NCBI GenBank assembly: GCA_002293345.1
Contig: DBDB01000101.1
Location: 1-21,101, forward strand
Reading direction: 5' to 3'
DNA length: 21,101 bases
DNA from: Alistipes sp. UBA943
GTDB lineage: Bacteria; Bacteroidota; Bacteroidia; Bacteroidales; Rikenellaceae
Of this stretch, positions 1 through 6,785 are shown in pieces. A model generated the notes under the pieces. It had not been told where the DNA came from. It saw only the letters and a program-made list of their open reading frames with translations, and did no database searches. Both the position numbers and the translations under genes were made by a program. Each line of letters opens with the position of its first letter. The stretch's first letter is position 1.

Positions 1-82
1 CATCGTTACGATGCCTTTTCACCAAAAAGCGGCGGTCTGAAAAAAAGTAAAAGCGAACGGTTGCGATAAGCAAAGAGGGGTT

Positions 83-802
83 TTATTTACCGTATGGGCA
101 TGCGTTGAGACACTCGTCACATCCCCATTTCCAACCGTGTAGATTTTCCGAGTTGCCGCTGCCCTGTTGGGTGAGGTAAGACACGCAGTGCCGTACATCC
201 AAGACGCTGTCTTGGATGAGTGCCCTGCCTCCGGCGGGGCATGCCTGCACGCAGGCACGGCACTGCCCGCATCGCGAGGGTCCGAACGGTTCGTCATACA
301 TATCGACAACTTCCGTAACGACCAACTCTCCCAGCACGACCCACGGGCCGAATTCGGGTGTGATGAGCAGCGATTGGCGTCCGCGCCACCCGAGCCCGGC
401 GTTGATGGCGAGTTGCTTTTCGAGCAGGGGTGCGGAATCGACAAATGCACGCCCTGAGACGCCCAACTGCACGAGCATCTGGTGTAATTTTTCCTTGACC
501 GTTTTGTGATAGTCCGGGATGCAGGCGAACGATGCAATTTTATCCGTTGCCGTCGCGTTATACCGTACCCGCGGATAGTGGAGCGCACACACGATTACGG
601 AGCGTGCGCCGTCGACCAACGTGCTGACATCCAGGCGTTTATCTATGTTTCGCTCCATGTAGCCGAGCGTACCGTGACACCCCGCTTCGAGCCACTCCCG
701 GAGGTGTGATTCTTCACCGTCGAGGAATCCGGCTGTTGTGATGCCGCACAAGTCGAAACCGACCTCCGTGGCGAGTGATTTGATGCGTGAGGCTTCCAGC
801 AT
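83..802 (-). CDS. queG: Epoxyqueuosine reductase QueG, C-terminally short
   Basis: Reduces epoxyqueuosine to queuosine in the wobble position of tRNA, using cobalamin and two 4Fe-4S clusters in the cytoplasm. From the ATG at 802 it has 239 residues. It shows the family's DYHK motif (about 97-100), the catalytic-Asp motif FVDSAP (Asp122), the AGLGWRGRQSLLI segment (about 135-147) and two ferredoxin-type cysteine groups (C178/C181/C184/C188 and C228/C231/C235). The family is usually about 310-380 residues; this one stops four residues after the last cluster cysteine, so the usual C-terminal tail is missing. In the +1 frame the text continues with NKTPLC-like residues that resemble what follows CPYN in relatives, so a small frameshift is possible. 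A GTG at 838 also opens the frame, but it lies upstream of the probable -7 box at 827-834; I therefore prefer the ATG at 802. Divergent from the fimbrillin gene at 924. Family call is firm; activity is uncertain. Confidence 0.85.
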   Translation of the reverse strand: MLEASRIKSLATEVGFDLCGITTAGFLDGEESHLREWLEAGCHGTLGYMERNIDKRLDVSTLVDGARSVIVCALHYPRVRYNATATDKIASFACIPDYHKTVKEKLHQMLVQLGVSGRAFVDSAPLLEKQLAINAGLGWRGRQSLLITPEFGPWVVLGELVVTEVVDMYDEPFGPSRCGQCRACVQACPAGGRALIQDSVLDVRHCVSYLTQQGSGNSENLHGWKWGCDECLNACPYGK

Positions 803-826
803 GGATGGGGGCACGTGTGTGGGTGA

Positions 827-834
827 CAAAAATA
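827..834 (-). promoter_or_regulatory. Possible -7 box for queG
   Basis: Read on the minus strand, these bases are TATTTTTG, a full match to the Bacteroidota -7 consensus TAnnTTTG. They lie 24 bases before the ATG at 802. No clear TTTG -33 box is present 19-21 bases upstream, so the call rests on one element only. Confidence 0.4.
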
Positions 835-845
835 ACACAAATTTC

Positions 846-877
846 TTTGGAAATATATAAATTTATTGTTACGTTTG
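846..877 (+). promoter_or_regulatory. Consensus Bacteroidota promoter for the fimbrillin operon
   Basis: TTTG at 846-849, a 20-base spacer and TACGTTTG at 870-877 match the primary sigma-factor consensus of Bacteroidota exactly. Transcription should start near 883-886, giving a leader of about 40 bases before the ATG at 924. A 7-bp inverted repeat (GTTACGT 868-874 and ACGTAAC 892-898) overlaps the -7 box and flanks the predicted start point, so it could be an operator or a leader hairpin. Confidence 0.75.
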
Positions 878-923
878 CGTTTAGTATATATACGTAACCT
901 AAAAACCAATACGCATTGATGCT

Positions 924-2735
924 ATGAAAAATTTAAAACTATTCCTGCTTTTGTTGGGCGCAACGGTCGGATTGACGGCTTGTGGAGACAAGACCACCGG
1001 TGGTAAGACCGGTGAAGGTATCGTTTTCAGCGCCGAAGTGAAGGCTTCCACATCCGGAACGCTTGCACCGACGAACGCCAACGAATCGAAGTTTGACCAT
1101 ATCTGGGCGGTGGCGTTCGACTCCGCGACGGGTAACTATGTGGATGCGGTGAAGGCCGAGATGAATTTGGGTCTTTGGGAGATCGGTTTCCCTGCAGGTA
1201 GCTACAAACTCTATGTGGTGGCCAACGCGACGTTCAACACGCCGCTGGATCAGGCGCTGAGCAAAACGTCTACCGAGGCTGACTTCCTGGCATTCGTTGC
1301 TTCGCAGAAGTTTGAGGAGGGCTCGACACTGCCGATGATTTCCGCTCCCAAGGAGTTTACCTATGCTCCGGGTGCCGATAAATTGAATCTGGGTGCGATT
1401 GAGTTGAAACGCATGGTGGCACGTATCGACGTGATGAACGCGCTTCCCGAGTTGACGATCACGAAAGTGGTGGTGAAAAACCTCGCCACGAAAGGTGTGC
1501 TGAAAGCCGGCACAATGGCTGAGGGTTCCGATCTGTTTACCGAGGCTACGTTCGATGGCCTTTCGATTTCCGGTAACGCACAGCGTCCCAACTCGTTCTC
1601 GGGTCAGGTTTACTCGTTCGAGAACACCGACGAGGCACGCAAAGTGTCCGTAACGGTACACTATCTCTATGGAACTACGGAGGAGAGCAAAGAGTTTATC
1701 TTCGACAAAATGGAACGCAACACGCTGTACAGCGTACAATTCGTGTTGGAGAGCATGAACTTCAACTGGGGTGTCGCTACCTGGGAGTCGGGTCAGGCAC
1801 TGAAAGAGATCAAAGGCGGTACCACGGAAGAACCCGGCGGTAACGATCGTCAGCAGGCCCTCAACGCCTTGTTGGCAGTCAACCACTTCGCGAAAACAGA
1901 TGCGAAGACGTTCGATGATGACAACAATCCCGCAACACCTTGGAATAACGCCGTCGCTCCGACGACAGTTACTTTCTGTGAATTCGGCAACTACGAATGG
2001 GCGTTGGATCCCAAAACCGAAGGTGTATGGGGCGCCAACAGCAACCGTCCCGTGTTCATGACTTGGAAGGAGTGGCTCCAGACGGTTACCGTTACCGGTA
2101 CCGAAGAGGGTCAGGAGCCTGCCCAGTACCGTGTTCCGACGGGCAACGAGCTCAAATTGCTGGTTCCCGAAGGAATCAACTGGCTCACGTTGAACTGGGA
2201 TAGTTCTGCGTCTGTTCAAACGGGTCGACCGGACGTCCTGGCAGATCTGTTCGGTGTGGCAGGTTCGGGCGGTAACGGCTCTTCGGACTACAAAAGTGTG
2301 CGCACGGGCGAAGGCGATGGTTATAACAACACCGTCTACGCTATCCGCTTCCGAAACACAAGCCAGTTGTCTGCATACCGCTATCGCATGATCAACGACG
2401 GTGAGGGCTCCACGTCCGAAACGACCGTAGTCATCCGAATTAAGGCGATCGACATAAATGGTGTCATACCGACCTTGGATCAGGTCGCAAATGAAAGCTA
2501 CTGGGGTAAGGATCAGTATATCGAATACACGTTCCCCCTCAACGGTTCGGGCTATGCTTCCGATTCTGATCGCGGCCGTGCGAGCCTCTACTGGGGTTCC
2601 GATCCGCTTCCGGGTCAAACGGGATCTGTCGTGTTGCAGCACATCTACCAGGCAACGATGCGTGGTGACGGATTGTTCGTCGATGGCCGACAGGGCAGCA
2701 ACGGCAACGGCACGATCCGTTTGGTGAAGATCTAA
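924..2735 (+). CDS. Fimbrillin-like lipoprotein with C-terminal FISUMP-like domain
   Basis: Predicted surface or pilus lipoprotein of 603 residues. A signal peptide ends in the lipobox LTAC with Cys20. The N-terminal half (about 30-300) carries fimbrillin hallmarks: a beta-rich region with PAGSYKLYVVAN, then LKRMVARIDV near residue 160, the conserved hydrophobic-Arg-Val-Ala-Arg segment of FimA/Mfa-type proteins. The C-terminal half (about 310-603) has YRVPTGNELKLL near 401, a Trp/Gly-rich stretch with YWGSD and a final IRLVKI. That pattern is like the FISUMP (Fibrobacter major paralogous) or lectin-like domains often found behind fimbrillin modules. The perfect promoter at 846-877 drives it, and the next lipoprotein starts 27 bases after its stop, so the two are co-transcribed. 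Fimbrillin relationship is inferred from motifs; assembly into a fimbria is not shown. Confidence 0.75.
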   Translation: MKNLKLFLLLLGATVGLTACGDKTTGGKTGEGIVFSAEVKASTSGTLAPTNANESKFDHIWAVAFDSATGNYVDAVKAEMNLGLWEIGFPAGSYKLYVVANATFNTPLDQALSKTSTEADFLAFVASQKFEEGSTLPMISAPKEFTYAPGADKLNLGAIELKRMVARIDVMNALPELTITKVVVKNLATKGVLKAGTMAEGSDLFTEATFDGLSISGNAQRPNSFSGQVYSFENTDEARKVSVTVHYLYGTTEESKEFIFDKMERNTLYSVQFVLESMNFNWGVATWESGQALKEIKGGTTEEPGGNDRQQALNALLAVNHFAKTDAKTFDDDNNPATPWNNAVAPTTVTFCEFGNYEWALDPKTEGVWGANSNRPVFMTWKEWLQTVTVTGTEEGQEPAQYRVPTGNELKLLVPEGINWLTLNWDSSASVQTGRPDVLADLFGVAGSGGNGSSDYKSVRTGEGDGYNNTVYAIRFRNTSQLSAYRYRMINDGEGSTSETTVVIRIKAIDINGVIPTLDQVANESYWGKDQYIEYTFPLNGSGYASDSDRGRASLYWGSDPLPGQTGSVVLQHIYQATMRGDGLFVDGRQGSNGNGTIRLVKI

Positions 2736-2762
2736 ACAGAAAGAAACTAAAAACAAAATAAG

Positions 2763-5273
2763 ATGATGAAACGATTACTAACAACAGCACTCCTCGGTCT
2801 GGGTGTGTTCCTGATGACAGGATGTACAACAGACACCACAGGGAACTTAGGGAAGCTGAAACTGGATTTCAAGACGGTTGAGGTCTATAATGAGGAGTCC
2901 ACGATTCTGGTGACTCCCTCGTTCGATGACGTCTCCTTCTACTGGAACGCAATCCCCAAAAGGGATTACGAGGCGCTCGGTAGCGACCCTGAAGCGTTGA
3001 AGAAAGAGGATATGGCTTTCTTTAACGAAGAGGCGGCTGCGGCCGGCATCACTCCCGCGGCGATTATCGGCCAAAAGATTCGTACCGGCGTGACGTCGGA
3101 GAACTTCCGCGACCTGAAACGCAACACCGACTACGTGATCTATGGTTACGGTTTGTCTGTCGACATGAAATCGGGACCGGTTTCGATCGATTACTTTAAG
3201 ACGGACTCCAAGAGCTTGGATCTCGACGCGGGTCTGTTGCGTCCCCAGACGAAGATCCTCCCCACGGCGGCCCGCATGACACAGGTCGAAGGTGACATCA
3301 CGCCGGTCGACAACACCGTGAGAACATTCTCGCAGGTGGTCGAGGACGCCGAGTTGCAGAGTTACGCTACCGCTTATGGTAGCCAGGTGAAAGGTTTGGC
3401 ACGTGTCTATAAGGAGACGTTGGCCTACACAGCCGAACTCCGCGGCGTGTCGATCCGCGACGTGGTGAGTCAGGTGGGCAAACAAGGCCCCTATGGTGTG
3501 AAATACACCTACCTGAAACCCGAGACGAAATATTGGCTCTATGTGGTTGTGGCGAATGAAGTGGGTGAAATCATGGACCTCGACATGCAGGAGATAACGA
3601 CGACCGAGCGCGTTTGGGCCGGTGGCGCAAAGGAGAATTTCCGCATCGACATCTCGATCCCCGAAACGTACACGGATAACATGGGTACGCCCGAGAACAC
3701 GACCGACGACAGAATTCTGCCCGGTATCGGCCAGCAGTCGGTGTTTACCCGCATGATCCCCTATGTGAACGGTGAAGTTGACGATCAGGATGGCGAGTTC
3801 AATACGACCGATCCATGGGTCAACGAGGATGGCTCGCAGTGGCTCTCCGCTCAGGTGCTGCTCGAGGATGAGTACCAGCGTGTATCTGCGGGCGGCGATA
3901 CTCAGGTATTCCTTGAGGCAGCTGCCACGGAGGATAACACCTTTATCAAGGGTGGTATCGCTTGGGAGAATCGTTTCCGCAGGGGTATGACGGAGGCCAT
4001 CGTGGGTACCGCCCAGCAACCGCTTCCTTCTGGTGCAGCGATGCGTTTCGTGGCGTACGCCTATAACGAGACGTATGTGTCCGACCTGTTCCAGGTGCAG
4101 TTTGAAACGCTTCCGATCCAGGATCCGAAGGATGTGACATTCCGCATGATGCCTACCGAGGAGGATCCCGGAGAAGCCGGAACCCGTTTGGGTTGGGGTT
4201 CGATCTGGGCCCGCACGGCGATCATCCCGTCCGATGCACTGGTGCCATACCACCACCACTTCATGAAAAAATCCAACTGGGATAAGTACGGTGATCTGAA
4301 GAGCCGGATGGAAGCTGCGTTCAACGAGTATGTTGATGCGTGGGTCGTGGCAGGTCAGGGTTCGTACTCGCGCCAGACGGCCATTGAGAACCTGCGCCGC
4401 TACAGCCCGCTCACGTACAATGAGTACAGCCTCGAACCCGATACGGATTATGTGTTCTGGTCCGGATGTTTCGACATGGAAGGTACGTTGCTCTCGGATA
4501 ACCCCGGTACACTGGAGATCAAAACCCAGCCTTGGGCTCCGAAAGACGTGACGGTTCACGTGGAACCCCAAGGTTTCTTCAGCGGTGAGGACGTGCTCGG
4601 TTCTTCGGAGAGAGACTTCGCACTGTTGCTGCTCGACAACATGTCGATCGAAGGAAGTTTCGATAATGGTTTCGGTGAGTGGGTAATCACTTCCCTCAGA
4701 GATACCCGCGGTCTCAACTATATGGATGAAGTGACCTATCCCGACTCTTGGATCGTCGCCCAGGTATATAGGGGTAGGCGCAACAATCCCCAGTCGTACG
4801 GAAGCGCCCCTTGGGCTGCTCCCCGTGTCCAAAAACTGGACTACACGAGCAACTGGGTGCTGGTTACGATCTGTGTCGACAAGTATGCGGAGGAATTTGG
4901 TCAAGTAACTCGCACGAAGATCGACACGCCGACGCGTGACGCTAACGGAAACTGCACAAGCTGCCGTCCGTATTCGGAGTTCCCCGGCCAGTTGGTGTCG
5001 CAAACACGTACCGCGATGAATACGATGGGTGTGTTGGATCTCGAAGCTCCGAAACCTCTCGAGGCGCTGAAGAGCGCGGAGGGTATCACTCGTCTCGCAA
5101 CGAACGGTGTAACCGCGATGCGTCGCGCCTCCACACCTGCCGACGGCACGCTCCGCATAGGATTTACGTCCGACGTGAAACCTGTCCTCCCCGTATCGAC
5201 GGAGTGGATGAACGTCACTGCCGAGGAGCGTGCGAAGAGTCAGAAAGTTCGTTTCTTGAACCGACTCCGCTAA
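2763..5273 (+). CDS. Large lipoprotein with fibronectin-III-like repeats, function unknown
   Basis: 836 residues with a signal peptide and lipobox LMTGC (Cys21). A second ATG directly follows the first (2766) and either could be the start. At least four segments carry the L-x-P/N-x-T-x-Y pattern that marks the end strands of fibronectin-III-like beta sandwiches: LKRNTDYVIYGYGL near 117, LKPETKYWLYVVVA near 250, the FVAYAYNETYVSD segment near 430 and LEPDTDYVFWSGC near 556. This suggests a string of beta-sandwich domains on the cell surface. No catalytic motif was recognised. It follows the fimbrillin-like gene after only 27 bases and is closed by the strong palindromic terminator at 5282-5337, so it is probably the second gene of a two-gene unit. 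An accessory or adhesive role with the fimbrillin-like protein is inference from position only. Confidence 0.7.
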   Translation: MMKRLLTTALLGLGVFLMTGCTTDTTGNLGKLKLDFKTVEVYNEESTILVTPSFDDVSFYWNAIPKRDYEALGSDPEALKKEDMAFFNEEAAAAGITPAAIIGQKIRTGVTSENFRDLKRNTDYVIYGYGLSVDMKSGPVSIDYFKTDSKSLDLDAGLLRPQTKILPTAARMTQVEGDITPVDNTVRTFSQVVEDAELQSYATAYGSQVKGLARVYKETLAYTAELRGVSIRDVVSQVGKQGPYGVKYTYLKPETKYWLYVVVANEVGEIMDLDMQEITTTERVWAGGAKENFRIDISIPETYTDNMGTPENTTDDRILPGIGQQSVFTRMIPYVNGEVDDQDGEFNTTDPWVNEDGSQWLSAQVLLEDEYQRVSAGGDTQVFLEAAATEDNTFIKGGIAWENRFRRGMTEAIVGTAQQPLPSGAAMRFVAYAYNETYVSDLFQVQFETLPIQDPKDVTFRMMPTEEDPGEAGTRLGWGSIWARTAIIPSDALVPYHHHFMKKSNWDKYGDLKSRMEAAFNEYVDAWVVAGQGSYSRQTAIENLRRYSPLTYNEYSLEPDTDYVFWSGCFDMEGTLLSDNPGTLEIKTQPWAPKDVTVHVEPQGFFSGEDVLGSSERDFALLLLDNMSIEGSFDNGFGEWVITSLRDTRGLNYMDEVTYPDSWIVAQVYRGRRNNPQSYGSAPWAAPRVQKLDYTSNWVLVTICVDKYAEEFGQVTRTKIDTPTRDANGNCTSCRPYSEFPGQLVSQTRTAMNTMGVLDLEAPKPLEALKSAEGITRLATNGVTAMRRASTPADGTLRIGFTSDVKPVLPVSTEWMNVTAEERAKSQKVRFLNRLR

Positions 5274-5281
5274 TACGCGCG

Positions 5282-5337
5282 AATTGTTTTACAAAAAAGA
5301 GGAGCAAAATTTTGCTCCTCTTTTTTGTAAAACAATT
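5282..5337 (+). terminator. 56-bp perfect palindrome acting as terminator
   Basis: Arms 5282-5309 and 5310-5337 are perfectly complementary over 28 bp. The core is GAGGAGC/GCTCCTC around an AAAATTTT centre, with A- and T-runs outside it. In RNA it forms a long hairpin with a U-run, and more T residues follow to 5341. It lies 9 bp after the stop of the preceding gene. The right arm also contains the TTTG (5324-5327) used as the -33 box of the next promoter. Confidence 0.85.
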
Positions 5338-5354
5338 TTTTAACGCTATCTTTA
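5324..5354 (+). promoter_or_regulatory. Promoter overlapping the terminator arm
   Basis: TTTG at 5324-5327, a 19-base spacer and TATCTTTA at 5347-5354 (7 of 8 matches to TTTG/TAnnTTTG counting the fixed bases and spacing). The -33 box lies inside the right arm of the upstream terminator palindrome. Predicted leader to the ATG at 5388 is about 25-30 bases. Confidence 0.6.
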
Positions 5355-5387
5355 CCCGAAATGTAGAAATCTAATAAAAGTATTGTC

Positions 5388-6023
5388 ATGAAAAATAGTT
5401 TTCTGATCCGTGTAGGAAAGTATGTAGCCGCTGCAGCAGCATCGCTGCTCGTGTCGTCGTCGATGGTGAGTTGTGGAGGAGGATCTGACTTGTTCATCAA
5501 CCAGCTGGAGGGCGATTGGCAGGTTACGGAGTTCTTCTATATCAACAACTCCGAGACGATATACACCAACAACCACGTGATCACCATCAACAAGGTGAAC
5601 AACACCGAGATCGAGATTGTCAACTTCACCAACGTACATGCCCACACAGGCCCGACGAACCCGGTACAGAATCCGGGCGACAGGGTACGTGCCGAGATCG
5701 ACAACGACAACAAGATCATGTATATTCCCGCTAACGTAGTGCTGAATCCTACATGGTCCCCCAGTAAGGAGACTCAGTTGTGGCCCGCGATGGTACAGCC
5801 GTTTGCTAACAACCGCAACACGCCGTTCCCGCAACAGACATTCACCGAGAATGCGGAGGGTAAATTACAGGTACGCTTCTCTGCTGGCGGCCTGACGCTC
5901 ACGAATCCCAACAACCAGGATCTGTTGCCGATTTCATGTGTAGTCGTGTCTCTGAATAAGGATACGGGTGCGTTTGAAGGCCCTATCGTCCTGCTCGCCG
6001 ACACGGTCTGGACGAAACTTTAA
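5388..6023 (+). CDS. Small lipocalin-like lipoprotein, function unknown
   Basis: 211 residues. A long signal sequence ends in MVSC with Cys29, so it should be lipid-anchored. Just after the anchor comes LEGDWQVTEF, a pattern typical of lipocalin-like Bacteroidales lipoproteins, in which a G-x-W sits on the first strand of a beta barrel. The rest is Asn/Thr-rich and beta-like, ending in ADTVWTKL. No enzyme motif is visible. It has its own promoter (5324-5354) and its own terminator (6037-6073), so it is a single-gene unit. Function is unknown; the lipocalin-like label rests on a short motif. Confidence 0.65.
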   Translation: MKNSFLIRVGKYVAAAAASLLVSSSMVSCGGGSDLFINQLEGDWQVTEFFYINNSETIYTNNHVITINKVNNTEIEIVNFTNVHAHTGPTNPVQNPGDRVRAEIDNDNKIMYIPANVVLNPTWSPSKETQLWPAMVQPFANNRNTPFPQQTFTENAEGKLQVRFSAGGLTLTNPNNQDLLPISCVVVSLNKDTGAFEGPIVLLADTVWTKL

Positions 6024-6036
6024 GACAACAGCAAGC

Positions 6037-6073
6037 AAGCCCCGCTCATTGAGCGGGGCTTCTCTTTTTTAGT
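6037..6073 (+). terminator. Rho-independent terminator
   Basis: An 11-bp GC-rich stem (6037-6047 with 6051-6061, core AGCCCCGCTC/GAGCGGGGCT), a three-base loop and a T-rich tail TCTCTTTTTT follow the stop codon of the lipocalin-like gene by 13 bases. Confidence 0.9.
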
Positions 6074-6081
6074 TTGTCCCA

Positions 6082-6111
6082 ACTGTCGCTTTTTTGGAAA
6101 AAAGCGACAGT
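6082..6111. repeat. Inverted repeat between convergent genes
   Basis: Perfect 14-bp arms 6082-6095 and 6098-6111 (ACTGTCGCTTTTTT and its complement) around GG. It lies between the plus-strand terminator and the minus-strand ATPase stop at 6151. Neither strand has a T-run after the hairpin, so it is not a textbook terminator, but it is placed where a minus-strand terminator would be expected. Confidence 0.55.
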
Positions 6112-6150
6112 ATCGTTAAGGCGTAAAGGGTTTAGAAAAAAAGAGAGATA

Positions 6151-6783
6151 TCAAATACTGATTTCGTCATCGGCAAACGCACGGACGATATCCATGTCGT
6201 GTGTAGAGAAGAGAATGCACTTGCCTTGATTGGCGAGGGAGCGCAGGAGGGCACCGATCTCGTGACGCGACGGCACGTCAAGGAATGCCGTAGGTTCATC
6301 GAGTAACATTACGGGGGTTTGTTGAGCAAGGGCCCGTGCGATGAAGATACGTTGGCACTCGCCGTCAGACAGTTCCGTAACGGGACGCGAAGCAAAGTCA
6401 CACATATTGACCTGTTCGAGTGCCCGATCGACGATTAGTCGATCGTCGTCGGACATTTTGCCGCTCCACGACGTATACGGCGCACGTCCGAGTGCCACTA
6501 CTTCGCGACAGCTCAGCGCAGGCACCCGAACGCGCGCTGTGGAGACGAGTGACACGGCACGGGCACGTTCGAGTGGGGATAACGCTCGGACATCCCGTCC
6601 GTCGATAGTGACATTGCCGTTGAGAGGTGCGTGCAGCCCGGCGATGGTACGCAGCAGGGTCGATTTCCCGGTACCGTTACGTCCCGTGAGGGCGTTGAGT
6701 GTGCCGCTGGGCAGGTCGAGCGATAGATCCTGCAACAGGATACGGTCGCGATAGCCGATGGAGATATGGTCTAACCGGATCAT
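6151..6783 (-). CDS. ABC importer ATP-binding protein (FecE/FepC/BtuD type)
   Basis: Hydrolyses ATP to drive the adjacent FecCD-type permease at the inner face of the cytoplasmic membrane. 210 residues with Walker A GRNGTGKST (34-42), signature LSDGECQ (138-144), Walker B VMLLDEPTAFLD (158-169) and the H-loop STHD (193-196). The usual Q-loop glutamine is not evident; the corresponding stretch reads SLVSTARVRV (78-87). The VALGRAPYT segment (97-104) is typical of iron-siderophore and cobalamin importers. Relatives are about 250-260 residues, so the C-terminal 40 or so after FADDEISI are missing, though the nucleotide-binding core is complete. It is the last gene of the minus-strand operon and starts 2 bases after the permease stop. 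Substrate cannot be told from this gene. Confidence 0.9.
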   Translation of the reverse strand: MIRLDHISIGYRDRILLQDLSLDLPSGTLNALTGRNGTGKSTLLRTIAGLHAPLNGNVTIDGRDVRALSPLERARAVSLVSTARVRVPALSCREVVALGRAPYTSWSGKMSDDDRLIVDRALEQVNMCDFASRPVTELSDGECQRIFIARALAQQTPVMLLDEPTAFLDVPSRHEIGALLRSLANQGKCILFSTHDMDIVRAFADDEISI

Positions 6784-6785
6784 GT

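Noticed and set aside
803..838. GTG start of queG at 838
   Set aside because: It adds 12 residues not seen in the family and lies upstream of the probable -7 box at 827-834.
846..898. Invertible (phase-variable) promoter at the fimbrillin gene
   Set aside because: The inverted repeat arms are only 7 bp and enclose 17 bp without the -33 box; no nearby invertase is present.
939..2756. 605-residue open frame antisense to the whole fimbrillin-like gene
   Set aside because: No signal peptide, domain or motif; the sense protein has a lipobox, fimbrillin motifs and a perfect promoter. The open antisense frame follows from GC-rich codon bias.
2847..5003. 718-residue open frame antisense to the large lipoprotein gene
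   Set aside because: Same codon-bias shadow; composition is His/Arg/Val-rich without any recognisable family pattern.
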